From: FEN-1297 sp963710735 | Lineage (GTDB): Bacteria > Bacteroidota > Ignavibacteria > Ignavibacteriales > Ignavibacteriaceae | DNA: 64,000 bases | Assembly: GCA_963710735.1 (NCBI GenBank) | Contig: CAVQBN010000012.1 | Coordinates: 1-64,000 of the forward strand | Direction of reading: 5' to 3' | Shown here: positions 37,791 to 47,612 of the stretch, piece after piece | How positions within the stretch are numbered: position 1 is the first letter of the stretch | Layout of the letters: every line of letters starts with the position of its first letter | Translations under genes and position numbers: made by a program | The notes under the pieces: generated by a model | What the model was told of the DNA's origin: nothing | What the model saw: only the letters and a program-made list of their open reading frames with translations | The model's database searches: none

Positions 37791-38350
37791 GTTAAAGAAA
37801 TAATTTTTAATTGATAAAGACAGGTATCCCCGATAAGTTTAAATGGTTCTATGCCAAATGCTTCAATATCTTTTTCTTTTGTCTGCTTTGAACGTTCAAT
37901 AAGAATTTTCCCGTTTTTGGTAAGAAAATTATTTTTCAAAAGATTTTTAACTACTTCATAAATATCATATTTAAAAAAAGGGGGATCTGCTAAAATTAAA
38001 TCATACTGTTGTTCGTGTTTTTTACATGAAAATTTTAACGCTTCCATTTTATAAATTTTGCATTTTTCTTCGGCTCCGAGAGAGATTATATTTTCATTTA
38101 GGTTTTTATAAATAACAAAATTTTTTTCTACAAAGTCCACAGATTCAACACCCCTGCTTAAGCATTCTAATCCCAGTGAACCTGAGCCTGCATAAATATC
38201 TAGAACTTTTATTCCATTAAAATCTATATCGTTATTCAGCAAGTTGAAAAGAGTTTCTCTTACGCGGTCAGTTGTCGGTCTGATTAAATCTGATTTTGGT
38301 ACGTTTATAAATCTTCCCTTAAATTCTCCGGATATAATTCGCATTCTCAT
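37787..38350 (-). CDS. rsmD: 16S rRNA (guanine966-N2)-methyltransferase
   Basis: A 187-residue SAM-dependent methyltransferase that modifies G966 of 16S rRNA. It starts with MRIISGEFKGR, then RPTTDRVRETLFNLL, the SAM motif VLDIYAGSGSLGLECLSRG and the catalytic LADPPFF (DPPY-type). A second ATG two codons in is equally possible as the start. It lies 24 bases after the PilM-like gene. The gene overlaps the end of the opposing lipoprotein gene by four bases. Confidence 0.93.
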   Translation of the reverse strand: MRMRIISGEFKGRFINVPKSDLIRPTTDRVRETLFNLLNNDIDFNGIKVLDIYAGSGSLGLECLSRGVESVDFVEKNFVIYKNLNENIISLGAEEKCKIYKMEALKFSCKKHEQQYDLILADPPFFKYDIYEVVKNLLKNNFLTKNGKILIERSKQTKEKDIEAFGIEPFKLIGDTCLYQLKIISLT

Positions 38351-38374
38351 TTAAATTTTTCAGAATGTTTTTGG

Positions 38375-39301
38375 TTATGCAAGTCTAATAGCAACACCTG
38401 TGGCAGGTGAAAACGAATTGAATTTTTCCGAATAACATTTGTTGTCGAATAATCCCGGATTTGGTTTTATTTTTCCAAATGGGTTAAAGCGTATAAAATC
38501 AATTCCCAAAGTATTACGTAACGTTTGAATTATGTTTTCAGAAACCTCTTCGCCGGTAATAAAAGCTTTTTCGATTAGGTCTCTTTTCATTATGAAAGAT
38601 TCACGGGGAGAAGTTTCAGAAAGTAAAAGCGCAGGAATTTCACCTACATCGTTCAGCGGAATAACATTGAAGTAAATTGGTTTCCCATTGAGTGAAAAAA
38701 GAATCGATAAGTTTTTTGTCGTGAAGTATACACTCATAATAACTCCTCTGCCAAGCAAAGGATTGCTTAACGTTAATGAGCGTTCGGATGCCAGGTGAAT
38801 ATTATCGACGAATTTTAATTGAAGATTATTTTCTGCACAGAAGCTGCTGATAATTTGTAAATATTTTCTTGCCAGGCCGATTACAATTGCTGAATTGTAG
38901 TTTATAATGTTATTTTTTTCTACCTCAATATATTGAATTACAAGATCTTTATTTACAGAATACGGATATAATACTGAAAGTTCCCATTTGAATTCTTCTA
39001 TTAAATCCTGATGAAGAAGTGTGTTGTCATATGGTACCTGCATAATATTGAATAGTTCGAACGGCAAGGTAAATGAGGCAACATTACTTTTCAAAGGTTT
39101 TTTGATAAGCAGTTCATTAAATGCGCCCTGTAGTAGGGCGCTAATTTTTGTTTCCTTATCTTTTCCCAAATTTAAAGGCTCACTAAAATAAGCTTCATCA
39201 ACAGTTTCTAAAACAAATTTACCTTCTCTATAAATTATTTCAACTACTTGAAGCTTAGTGCCTGAGATAGTGAATCCAGCATGGTTTTCAAATCCTGTCA
39301 T
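38375..39301 (-). CDS. PilM-like actin-fold protein of unknown role
   Basis: About 308 residues. The pattern GFENHAGFTISGTKLQVVEI at the start, VASFTLPFELFNIMQVPYDN and DLIEEFKWELSVLYPYS resemble the actin-like PilM/GspL assembly proteins of type IV pili and type II secretion, but the match is distant. I start at ATG 39301, nine bases after the upstream stop; a TTG at 39322 would add seven residues. The neighbours, a bitopic membrane protein and ComEA, point to a pilus- or competence-related locus. Confidence 0.55.
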   Translation of the reverse strand: MTGFENHAGFTISGTKLQVVEIIYREGKFVLETVDEAYFSEPLNLGKDKETKISALLQGAFNELLIKKPLKSNVASFTLPFELFNIMQVPYDNTLLHQDLIEEFKWELSVLYPYSVNKDLVIQYIEVEKNNIINYNSAIVIGLARKYLQIISSFCAENNLQLKFVDNIHLASERSLTLSNPLLGRGVIMSVYFTTKNLSILFSLNGKPIYFNVIPLNDVGEIPALLLSETSPRESFIMKRDLIEKAFITGEEVSENIIQTLRNTLGIDFIRFNPFGKIKPNPGLFDNKCYSEKFNSFSPATGVAIRLA

Positions 39302-39309
39302 TTTGATTT

Positions 39310-39870
39310 CTACTGCTCCCAAGAAGCTGTATTCTTTAGTGCCTCATTAGTTATGCTGCCGACTGTGCCGTAACCATCCGGATCCTCAATATAATATTTT
39401 GAGCCGATATGTTTAGTCGTATCAATTTTCAAAATCCTGCCTCTCCTTGAAACTACAGTATCAACAGACATTGAGGTATCGACTTGCAGTGTATAAAGTG
39501 AGTGAGATTTAGGAGTCCGATACAGACTGTCTGGTACAAAATTTCCAGTTGCCAGCTTTGCGAAAGGATTTGTAGATTTATTGATTAAAGTGTCTCTCGA
39601 ATTTATAGCGCTGTCCACGCTGCTGTCGGAATTCAAGAATGCGATCAGGCTATCAAGATTGCCGGTGTATTGTTTGTGTTTTTTAAACCATAGCATTTCA
39701 CCTTCCTTAAGGTTTTTCATTCTTGCTCTTGATTCTGTTTTGTAATAGTTTTCCCTCTCAACAACATGATTAGGATCTATTATTGCTACTTTAACCAGAA
39801 TAATAACCAGTATTACTATTACTGCATAAAGGGCGGCATGAACATACCATGGATCTGATTTAGAGATCAT
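39310..39870 (-). CDS. Single-pass membrane protein of unknown function
   Basis: A 186-residue protein with one N-terminal TM helix (about 10-30, HAALYAVIVILVIILVKVAI) and a soluble domain that would face the periplasm. The layout (short N-terminus, one helix, then LKEGEMLWFKKHKQYTGNLDSL) resembles pilin-like or PilN-type proteins, but there is no prepilin peptidase site. It is in a row with ComEA upstream (17 bases) and the PilM-like gene downstream, so a shared complex is plausible. Confidence 0.5.
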   Translation of the reverse strand: MISKSDPWYVHAALYAVIVILVIILVKVAIIDPNHVVERENYYKTESRARMKNLKEGEMLWFKKHKQYTGNLDSLIAFLNSDSSVDSAINSRDTLINKSTNPFAKLATGNFVPDSLYRTPKSHSLYTLQVDTSMSVDTVVSRRGRILKIDTTKHIGSKYYIEDPDGYGTVGSITNEALKNTASWEQ

Positions 39871-39887
39871 TTTACCTCCGGAGCTTT

Positions 39888-40403
39888 CTAATTATTTGAT
39901 ACTTTTTCAATGAATAGAAATTTTTTGATTTTATTAAATTTAGAATTGCCTATTCCTTTTACTTTTAACAATTCTTCTAAACTATTGAACCTGCCTTTAT
40001 TTTTTCTAAGGCTAATAATTTTTTCGGCAGTTTTATTACCAATCCCCGGGAGCTTAGAAAGCTCATCAATTCCGGCTGTGTTTAAGTTTATACTTTTTTC
40101 TTCCGGAATGATTTTAGGGCTATTCCTGTTAAAATTCGTTTTGTTAAAATCTAAAACTTCCTGCTTATAGTCAACAATTGTATCTTTTAATTCGGTATTC
40201 TTTTTTAAAAAATCGGCGCTCTTTTCAGAGAGTTGAAATAAGCTGTCCTCTTTAGCGTAATTAAACTTTTTGTAAGGAGATTTGTTCCCCGATTGAATAA
40301 AAGATTTATAAACAAATCCAATTGTAAAAACTATGAGCAGAAAAAAAATGACTTTTATTTCATTTTGCGTAAAACCTATTCGCTCAGATAGTTTTTTAAG
40401 CAT
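39888..40403 (-). CDS. comEA: ComEA family helix-hairpin-helix protein
   Basis: A 171-residue protein with an N-terminal TM anchor (about 17-34) and a C-terminal pair of helix-hairpin-helix motifs: INLNTAGIDELSKLPGIGNKTAEKIISLRK and LEELLKVKGIGNSKF (quoted in part). ComEA binds incoming DNA in the periplasm during natural transformation. No comEC is in the window, so uptake cannot be concluded; HhH proteins of this type also occur in non-competent bacteria. Confidence 0.8.
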   Translation of the reverse strand: MLKKLSERIGFTQNEIKVIFFLLIVFTIGFVYKSFIQSGNKSPYKKFNYAKEDSLFQLSEKSADFLKKNTELKDTIVDYKQEVLDFNKTNFNRNSPKIIPEEKSINLNTAGIDELSKLPGIGNKTAEKIISLRKNKGRFNSLEELLKVKGIGNSKFNKIKKFLFIEKVSNN

Positions 40404-40560
40404 AATAGAGTAAATATTAAAATGATTACTTTAAAGAACAATTATCTTAGAAATAATATAAGAACATAGATTATTCAGTGCAAGTATTCTTACAGAATAG
40501 CTGTGGAAAATTTTTTTTCAAATATTAACCGCTGATTGAATTATCAAAATGGATTTTCAC

Positions 40561-41709
40561 TTATAAAGAAAATCTCTTAAAAAAATTCTTATCGTCCGAA
40601 CTTGAAGATTTTTTAAAATTAGGCAGCTCGCCAAGTTCTCTTAATAATTCTTTTTCCTTGGAATTAACTCTTTTGGGGATATCTATATTTATTCTTACCA
40701 GCTGATCTCCATATCCGGAATGATTTAGGTGTTTAATACCTTTATCTTTCATCTTAAGCATTTTTCCCGGCTTAGTACCGGAATCAATTTTCAATATTGC
40801 TTTTCCATTTAACGTTGGAACCTCAACATCACCGCCTAAAACTGCATGAGGATAACTAATAAAGAGATCATAAATAATATCGTCACCCTCTCTAACAAAA
40901 TATTCATGGGGAATTTCCTGGAAAACCACCTGAATATCTCCTGGCTGTCCACCGCGTTTCCCTGAATTTCCTTCACTTCGTAAAGTCATGTAACTTCCTT
41001 CATGGACACCCGGAGGCACATTTATGGAAATAGTTGCTTCTTCATTTAATCGTCCGTCACCCATACATTTTTTACATGGCGTATCAACTACAGTCCCTTC
41101 TCCATTGCAATTATTACAAGTCGTAATATTTACGAATTGACCAAAAACAGACCGGGAGACGGTTTTTACTTCGCCAGTACCCTGGCAGACCGGACAGGTT
41201 TTAGTTGAAGTCCCTGCTTCGGCACCGCTTCCATTACAACTGCTGCACTTTACTTGTTTCTTTACCTTGATTTTTTTAGTTGTACCGGTAGCAATTTCTT
41301 CCATGCTTAATTTCAAATTTATTCTTAAGTCAGAACCAGGAGTGCCTGATCCTCTTCTTCTGCCTCTGGATCGTTGTCCACCGCCAAAAAAATCATCAAA
41401 GATGGAAGAGCCTCCGAATATATCTGAGAAGTGGGAGAAGATATCATTTATATCGGTGAAACCTGATGATCCATAGGAATTACCTCTTAATCCTTCGTGC
41501 CCGAAACGATCGTATCTTTCCTTTTTATCATCATTGCTTAAAACATCATAGGCTTCAGCTGCTTCTTTAAATTTTTCTTCAGCTTCCTTATTATCCGGAT
41601 TTCTATCCGGGTGATACTGCATAGCTAATTTTCTATAGGCTTTTTTTAGATCGTCCTTTGATGCATTTCTTTCGACCCCTAAAACTTCGTAATAATCCCT
41701 TTTTGCCAT
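40561..41709 (-). CDS. dnaJ: Chaperone DnaJ
   Basis: A 382-residue Hsp40. The J domain carries HPD in YHPDRNPDN, a Gly/Phe/Ser-rich linker follows, and the zinc-binding region has four CxxCxGxG repeats (CSSCNGSG, CPVCQGTG, CNNCNGEG, CKKCMGDG). It stimulates DnaK and delivers substrates. It is the last gene of hrcA-grpE-dnaJ; dnaK is not present in the window. Confidence 0.97.
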   Translation of the reverse strand: MAKRDYYEVLGVERNASKDDLKKAYRKLAMQYHPDRNPDNKEAEEKFKEAAEAYDVLSNDDKKERYDRFGHEGLRGNSYGSSGFTDINDIFSHFSDIFGGSSIFDDFFGGGQRSRGRRRGSGTPGSDLRINLKLSMEEIATGTTKKIKVKKQVKCSSCNGSGAEAGTSTKTCPVCQGTGEVKTVSRSVFGQFVNITTCNNCNGEGTVVDTPCKKCMGDGRLNEEATISINVPPGVHEGSYMTLRSEGNSGKRGGQPGDIQVVFQEIPHEYFVREGDDIIYDLFISYPHAVLGGDVEVPTLNGKAILKIDSGTKPGKMLKMKDKGIKHLNHSGYGDQLVRINIDIPKRVNSKEKELLRELGELPNFKKSSSSDDKNFFKRFSL

Positions 41710-41714
41710 AAGTA

Positions 41715-42368
41715 CTATTTATCCTCAAGATTTGAATTGTTTTTTGAATTAGATTTGGAAGTTTCAGTCTCTTCATTCGTATCTTCACTTACAATAACTT
41801 TTGAGTGGCGAATTACTCTATCTTTATACATGTAGCCTTTTTCAATTTCATCCAGTACAGTATGAGGGGCTGCATCCTTTTCCTTCCTTTGAAGCATAGC
41901 TTCATGGTATTGAACGTCGAAGGGTTTACCGACAGCTTCAATTTTTGCAACACCCTGATCATTAATAATCTTCATGAATTTATCATAAATAAGTTGAATG
42001 CCTTGTTTTAAGGATTCAATATCTTTTGCTGTATCTAAATGCTGAAGTGATCTTTCAAAATCATCTACAACCGGAAGTAATTTTATAATAAAAGTTTCTG
42101 CTGAATATTTAAGAAGATTTAATTGATCATTTTCTGTTCTTCTTTTATAATTCTCAAACTCAGCAGCTCTACGTAACAATTTATCTTTATAATCCTGAAG
42201 TTCTTTTTCAAGCTGCTCTATTTTTTCTTTTGATGATTTTAATTCTTCTTCTAAATTTTTTAAAACATTTTTATCTTCTTTGTCATCAGCATTTCCCGAA
42301 GCATTCTCATTATTTCCTACCTGAGAGTTATGTCCATCCGGTTTTAAATCATGTTTATCTTTCTTCAT
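41715..42368 (-). CDS. grpE: Nucleotide exchange factor GrpE
   Basis: A 217-residue protein with a charged N-terminal tail, a long coiled coil (about 30-90, rich in Glu/Lys) and the GrpE head domain (RRAAEFENYKRRTE, VVDDFERSL, GYMYKDRVIRHSKVIVS). It releases ADP from DnaK. It lies between hrcA and dnaJ with gaps of 15 and 5 bases, so the three are one operon. Confidence 0.95.
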   Translation of the reverse strand: MKKDKHDLKPDGHNSQVGNNENASGNADDKEDKNVLKNLEEELKSSKEKIEQLEKELQDYKDKLLRRAAEFENYKRRTENDQLNLLKYSAETFIIKLLPVVDDFERSLQHLDTAKDIESLKQGIQLIYDKFMKIINDQGVAKIEAVGKPFDVQYHEAMLQRKEKDAAPHTVLDEIEKGYMYKDRVIRHSKVIVSEDTNEETETSKSNSKNNSNLEDK

Positions 42369-42383
42369 TAAAACGAATCTCCT

Positions 42384-43436
42384 TTATTTTATATTAGGGT
42401 TAGTCAAAGCTTCCGAAAGCATTTTTGCCATATAATCAACGATAGCTATAACTTTAGGATACTCCATTCGTTTAGGGCCAATAATTCCTAAAGTTCCGGA
42501 AATATCCCCTAGCTTATATTCTTTACTTATAAAACTATATTCGTGCAACTCTTCTATTTTATTTTCTTTTCCAATAGATATAAATACTTGATCAGAAGCG
42601 GCATCATTTGTTTTTTCCAAAATATGAATTATAATATCTTTATCTTCAATCAGCTCAATAACGCCCTGAAACCTTTGGGGATCTTCAAATTCAGGTTGTT
42701 TTATTACGTTTTTAGCTCCGGTAATTACCAGTTTATCAGTTTGTTTATCGTCTTTAAATATTTTGTCAATCGAGTCGATAAATAATCTTATAATTGGCTT
42801 TTGATCGTCATGAATGTCTTTAAGTCGTTCTTTGAAAGTAGTTCTTATCTCTTTAAAAGTTAGCCCGTTTAACCTTTCGTTTAATAATCTTTGTACGGAA
42901 TCAATTTGAATCGATTTAATATCGGATGAAAGTTCAAGAGTAATCGTTTTTACTAATCCTGATTTTATACTGATTATTACCAAGATTTTATTCGATGAAA
43001 GGCGCACTATTTGAAGTTTTTCCAGTATTCCAGTTTCAAGCTTTGGATACATTACACAAGCCAATTGTTTGGTAATGCTGCTCAATAAAATTGAAGTTAT
43101 TTTCAGCAGATCATCAGTCTCAGGAGGATTAGACTCAAAGCTTTTGTTTATAATTCCAATCTCGGAGCTGTGAAGTTTCTGAACATCCATCAGCGAATCG
43201 ACATAGAAACGATATCCTTTGTCAGTAGGTACTCTGCCGGCAGAAGTATGAGGATGATCGATAAATCCGGTTTCTTCCAAATCGGACATTATATTGCGTA
43301 CAGTGGCTGGTGAAATACCAATGTCATATTTTTTAGTAATATTCCGCGAACCCACAGGTGAGGCAGTTAATATAAACTGCTGGATAATATACCGAAGAAT
43401 ATTTTTCTCTCGTTCATTTAATTCAATGTCGATCAT
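42384..43436 (-). CDS. hrcA: Heat-inducible transcription repressor HrcA
   Basis: A 350-residue repressor: winged helix with SPVGSRNITKKYDIGISPATVRN (quoted in part), GFIDHPHTSAGRVPTDKGYR, and a C-terminal GAF-like domain ending GTLGIIGPKRMEYPKVI. HrcA normally binds the CIRCE element (TTAGCACTC-N9-GAGTGCTAA), but I find no such element in the 90 bases upstream. A TATATTTG box on the minus strand at 43485-43478 resembles the Bacteroidota -7 element. Confidence 0.94.
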   Translation of the reverse strand: MIDIELNEREKNILRYIIQQFILTASPVGSRNITKKYDIGISPATVRNIMSDLEETGFIDHPHTSAGRVPTDKGYRFYVDSLMDVQKLHSSEIGIINKSFESNPPETDDLLKITSILLSSITKQLACVMYPKLETGILEKLQIVRLSSNKILVIISIKSGLVKTITLELSSDIKSIQIDSVQRLLNERLNGLTFKEIRTTFKERLKDIHDDQKPIIRLFIDSIDKIFKDDKQTDKLVITGAKNVIKQPEFEDPQRFQGVIELIEDKDIIIHILEKTNDAASDQVFISIGKENKIEELHEYSFISKEYKLGDISGTLGIIGPKRMEYPKVIAIVDYMAKMLSEALTNPNIK

Positions 43437-43767
43437 ACTTACACAATAAAATACACTTATATTCCTAATCTAAACAACAAATATACTAATTTTTTTAAGA
43501 TATTTTGTTGACTTTGAATACCAAAATAATGAACCAGATTATAATTAAAAAGTTCCAATACTTGTGATGAAATTTTTCTTCAATAGGTTCAATTTCATTT
43601 TTGAAGATTTTAAAATTAATAAAGAGAAGGTTTCTAGAAGAAAATTTGAAGTGATTAAAATATACCTAAAATAAAAAGGAATTGTTCTGGCTGAATAAGT
43701 TTTACAGTTAATAAAAAACCCGGTCCTTAAAAAAGAACCGGGTTCATAAATAGATCGGTATTAAAGA
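43437..43767. other. Intergenic region before hrcA
   Basis: This 331-base stretch contains the hrcA promoter region on its left side and, at 43717-43744, the terminator of the multihaem cytochrome gene. No coding sequence is visible, and no CIRCE element was found. Confidence 0.5.
43717..43744 (-). terminator. Intrinsic terminator after 9-haem cytochrome gene
   Basis: An 8-bp GC-rich stem (AACCCGGT pairing with ACCGGGTT), with further A/T pairing in the 12-base loop, is followed by TTTTTTAT on the minus strand. It lies 24 bases after the stop codon. Confidence 0.85.
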
Positions 43768-46176
43768 TTACTTCAAGAGAACCATTTTCTTTGTTTCTCT
43801 GAATGATCTTGAACCGTCAATTGATGTAGCTTCTATTGAATAGAAGTAAACACCTGAAGACATTGATAATCCTGATGTTTCGGTATTAAATAAAAGTGAA
43901 TGAACACCAGAATTCTGCAATGAATTTGACAATACCTTAACAACCGCTCCGGTAATGTTATAAACAACTATTTTAACATGGCTGTCAAATGGCAGTGCAT
44001 ATTGAATTGTTGTTGACGGGTTGAAAGGATTAGGATAATTTTGTGAAAGTGTATATTCTTTTGGACCTGTTACTACTGAAACTTCTACAACCTTTGAGTA
44101 ATGATAAGTTCCATTTAGATCGATTTGTTTCAGTCTATAAGAAATTGTTCCGTTTCCAGCATTGGAAATATTATCAACATATGAATATGAATTCATTTGT
44201 GTGGAGTTTCCTTTACCATTAACGAAACCTACAGATGTCCATGAATTACCATATTTTTTCTCAACTTCAAATCCCTTGTTATTTGTTTCGGTAGCTGTCT
44301 GCCAGTTCAGGGTAACTTTACCATTGCTTGCAGCAGCCTGGAAAGAAGTTAATTCTACAGGTACAGTAACACCTAAGTTTGCTAATGCATCTTGTAAAAT
44401 CTTAACTGTATATTTAGCATTATGAACTCCGTAACTGCCGTCATAAGAAACAAAGTTATATGTATAGATACCTTTTACAATTTCTGGTCTATTTGCTATA
44501 GCCATTGAATCTGCTGCGTTTGATAATGAAGTTAAAACTACTCCATTAGCATCTTTTGGTAAATAAGCAGCTAATGTATCCATCATTCCGCGAACTTCAG
44601 TCTGAACACCTTCAATTTTACCATTGCCGTCCCAATCAGAAGCAGCTTTGATATCATCGAATGAAGTAATAGGACCATGGCAGTTTACGCATCCGCCTAC
44701 TAAATCATGAGGTGTTCCACCGGTTGTATCAACCATACCAAACTGATGACTTGGACTGTTTCCAGTACCTATATTAGCCATATGGCATGTAACGCAAGCA
44801 TTTGGAACTGATCCGTGAGTATTTAATCCAGCTAAAGTTGTATCTCCAAATTCATAAGCATTTTGTCCGAAGAGCATGTCTGCCTGAGGAGCCATTGGTT
44901 CGAAATGCTGTTTCCAGCCATAATACGGAGCAACATCAGTTATTTGAGTATTTCCAACAATACGAGCTTGATGGCATCTCATACACAACTGTCCATTTCC
45001 TCCTGCAGTAACAGCATAACCATTTAATAAAGTAATATTGCTCATTATTCTTAAGCCAAAGTTTGTTCCATCATGAGGATCATGGCAAACTGCACAGCTA
45101 ATATTTACATCACCGTCGTCAGCCGTATATCCAGGATTTGTTGGATTCTTAAGATATTTAACATACGCAGCACCGCTATGGCATGGATAGCATGAAGTTC
45201 TAGCTGTATGTTCACCATTTGTAAATTTATAGTGAGCAGATGTTACGTAATAAGTACCAATTGTGTGGTGTGTAGGTGCATCATGACATTGAAGACAAAC
45301 ACCTGCATTTAAAGTTGCTGAAACGTACTGACCTGTAGCATCATAACCACCGGTTGCATGTTTCGTTACAGGACCATGGCAGCTTTCACATCCGATTGTA
45401 CCTAAATTAACCAGGTTATCAGTTTCAGAAACTAATAGATTCCAGGCTGTCTGGTCGTTAGTTGGAATTAAATAATCACCGCCTGATAATGTATAAGTTT
45501 TATACCATGTTGTATCAAATCCATCTTGATGTGCAAGATATCCAAAATTGCCATTATCAACATTTTGATCCCAACCGGTTGTATGGCATTTAAAACAATG
45601 AGGGGCATAGGCTCCTACTAACTGATTGTTTACGTTTGTTGTTTCCAACTGACCGGTAATACCTTCCTTAAAAACGTTAGCATGCGGAGTTAATTTCCAG
45701 CTGCTATACTTTTTCATTGTTGCTGGATGACAAGTTTCGCAATCCGTATTAATATCTGGACCAAGATATGTGTCCACATAAAAACTATCTACATCAGTAC
45801 TTGCACCGCCATTGACAGAAAGATTTACGGCATACCATCCAACAATATCAGGTGTAAACTTTACGGTTTGATCTGATGTGCTATTAAAAGCTGCGTTAGA
45901 ACCGGTTGGTACAGCATCGAAAGACCATGTAAATTGATTAACACCGCCTGCAGTATCTGCAGTCAAATAAATCGGCATTCCAACAGCTACCGTATGGTTA
46001 CCGCTGTAAACAGGGTTAGATCCTGCAGGATAGGTACCAACTATCGTTGAAGTTAATAACCGAGGAGAAATTGGCATTGTCTTTATTTTTGCCGTTTGTG
46101 CAGATGTATTTAAGAACGGCAATAGAGAAAACGTGCCAATTGTCAGAATTGTAACTAGTAATTTTAATTTATTCAT
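43768..46176 (-). CDS. Nine-haem c-type cytochrome with T9SS sorting domain
   Basis: An 802-residue exported protein. After a signal peptide (about 1-26) comes a PKD-like beta domain (about 45-135). Nine CxxCH motifs follow: CETCH, CFKCH, CESCH, CLQCH, CYPCH, CAVCH, CMRCH, CVTCH and CVNCH, many paired with additional His. A PVELTSFQA linker, a fibronectin-like segment and a C-terminal type A sorting domain (LSQNYPNPFNPSTTIQYALP, ending TKKMVLLK) complete it. The sorting domain directs type IX secretion, placing the haems on the outer surface or outside. Electron exchange with external acceptors is the obvious role; octahaem/nonahaem reductase activity is an alternative. Confidence 0.9.
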   Translation of the reverse strand: MNKLKLLVTILTIGTFSLLPFLNTSAQTAKIKTMPISPRLLTSTIVGTYPAGSNPVYSGNHTVAVGMPIYLTADTAGGVNQFTWSFDAVPTGSNAAFNSTSDQTVKFTPDIVGWYAVNLSVNGGASTDVDSFYVDTYLGPDINTDCETCHPATMKKYSSWKLTPHANVFKEGITGQLETTNVNNQLVGAYAPHCFKCHTTGWDQNVDNGNFGYLAHQDGFDTTWYKTYTLSGGDYLIPTNDQTAWNLLVSETDNLVNLGTIGCESCHGPVTKHATGGYDATGQYVSATLNAGVCLQCHDAPTHHTIGTYYVTSAHYKFTNGEHTARTSCYPCHSGAAYVKYLKNPTNPGYTADDGDVNISCAVCHDPHDGTNFGLRIMSNITLLNGYAVTAGGNGQLCMRCHQARIVGNTQITDVAPYYGWKQHFEPMAPQADMLFGQNAYEFGDTTLAGLNTHGSVPNACVTCHMANIGTGNSPSHQFGMVDTTGGTPHDLVGGCVNCHGPITSFDDIKAASDWDGNGKIEGVQTEVRGMMDTLAAYLPKDANGVVLTSLSNAADSMAIANRPEIVKGIYTYNFVSYDGSYGVHNAKYTVKILQDALANLGVTVPVELTSFQAAASNGKVTLNWQTATETNNKGFEVEKKYGNSWTSVGFVNGKGNSTQMNSYSYVDNISNAGNGTISYRLKQIDLNGTYHYSKVVEVSVVTGPKEYTLSQNYPNPFNPSTTIQYALPFDSHVKIVVYNITGAVVKVLSNSLQNSGVHSLLFNTETSGLSMSSGVYFYSIEATSIDGSRSFRETKKMVLLK

Positions 46177-46612
46177 AGGATATCCCCGAAAATTTGTTTA
46201 TTAATATTCGGTTGATTATTAACAAATAATGTACCGTAAATTAAAATTTTTGTTATTTCTAAATTGGAGAAAAATAATTGGTAGTTATAATTATAGTTTC
46301 CGAATTGTAAGAATATAACTTTTCATATTATCATTGTTGAGATAAGTTTAAATCTATGTAGTTATATTCAACAAAATATCTTAAGAATTTGAACAATTTT
46401 AAATTAGTTTTACAGATAAATAAATGGTATAACATTTAATTAGTTTAGGATTATTATCTGTAATGATTTTTGAAAACATTTAAAAAATTTGAAAAGTGAA
46501 ATAGATCTATAACATTTTTCTTTTTGTTTGATATTCCTTTAAATGGTAAATTTTAAATAGGAATACAAAAAAAATTATAATCTAATTTTGCATAAAATAT
46601 TTGGAGAAAGTT
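46177..46612. other. Intergenic region between cytochrome and purM
   Basis: These 436 bases of very AT-rich DNA separate the divergent cytochrome and purM genes. The purM side contains TAATTTTG (46583-46590), which fits the TAnnTTTG box. I see no gene, RNA or clear inverted repeat. Confidence 0.45.
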
Positions 46613-47612
46613 TTGGATAATACTTACGAATCAGCCGGAGTTAGCATTTCTACAGGAGATGAAACGATTAAGAAAATTAAATCATTCGCCAAAAGTACTT
46701 TCAATAAAAATGTACTCTCGGATATAGGATTATTCGGAGGCTTTTATGAATTAGATTTGAACGAGTATAAAAACCCTGTTCTTGTTTCCAGTGTTGACGG
46801 AGTTGGTACTAAATTGAAAATAGCATTTGCTTTGGACAAACATAACACGGTCGGTCAAGATTTAGTAAATCATTGTGTAAATGATATAGCTGTTTGCGGT
46901 GCGAAACCTCTTTATTTTTTAGATTACCTTGCTTTTGGAAAATTGAATTCCGATAAAGCATCTAAAATTGTTGAAGGATTTTCAATTGCATGTAAAGAAA
47001 ATGGATGTGCTTTAATTGGCGGCGAAACAGCTGAAATGCCGGGACTATATGATAAAGATGAATATGATATGTCAGGCACAATTGTCGGAGTAGTTGATAA
47101 ATCAAAAATTATAAATGGTAAAGAATATTTCAGAAAGGAGATGTACTTTTAGGATTTTTATCAAACGGACTTCACACAAATGGTTATTCTCTTGCACGCA
47201 AAGTACTGCTGGAAAAGCATAAGCTTACGGATAAGTTTGAAGGATTGTCCGGTACACTTGGTGAAGAGCTGCTTAAAGTTCATAAATCATATTTAAAACT
47301 GATAACATATCTCAAATGAGAATATAAATATTAAGGGACTTTCCCATATTACGGGCGGAGGAATCGTTGGAAATACAAATAGAATATTACCATGATAATT
47401 TAAAGTTAAATATAAATTGGAAAGCCTGGGAGATGCCTGAGATCTTTAAACTAATTCAAGCAGCCGGAAATATTACGAATGAAGAAATGCGGAAAGTGTT
47501 TAATCTGGGCATTGGGTTAATCGCGGTAGTTGATAAGGTTAATGTTGAAAGCACAATAAAATTATCTCGACAATTAAAAGAGGAGCCTATAATAATAGGG
47601 GAAATAGTTTAA
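46613..47612 (+). pseudogene. purM: Phosphoribosylformylglycinamidine cyclo-ligase, several frameshifts
   Basis: PurM makes aminoimidazole ribotide in purine synthesis. Its motifs are all recognisable (SVDGVGTKLKIA, GQDLVNHCVNDIAVCGAKP, LIGGETAEMPG, SNGLHTNGYSLARKVL, HITGGGIVGNTNRILP, GNITNEEMRKVFNLGIG) but spread over three frames. Breaks lie near 47125-47136 (two bases extra or one missing), at T47317 and at T47393. The start is a TTG at 46613 with GGAG six bases upstream. Such a gene is normally essential for purine synthesis, so clustered sequence errors are as likely as real decay. No second purM is in the window. Confidence 0.82.

Noticed and set aside
47317..47395. TGA read as a sense codon
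   Set aside because: TGA is a normal stop for aroE and the lipoprotein at 47746-48267, and decoding it would not restore the correct frame in purM.
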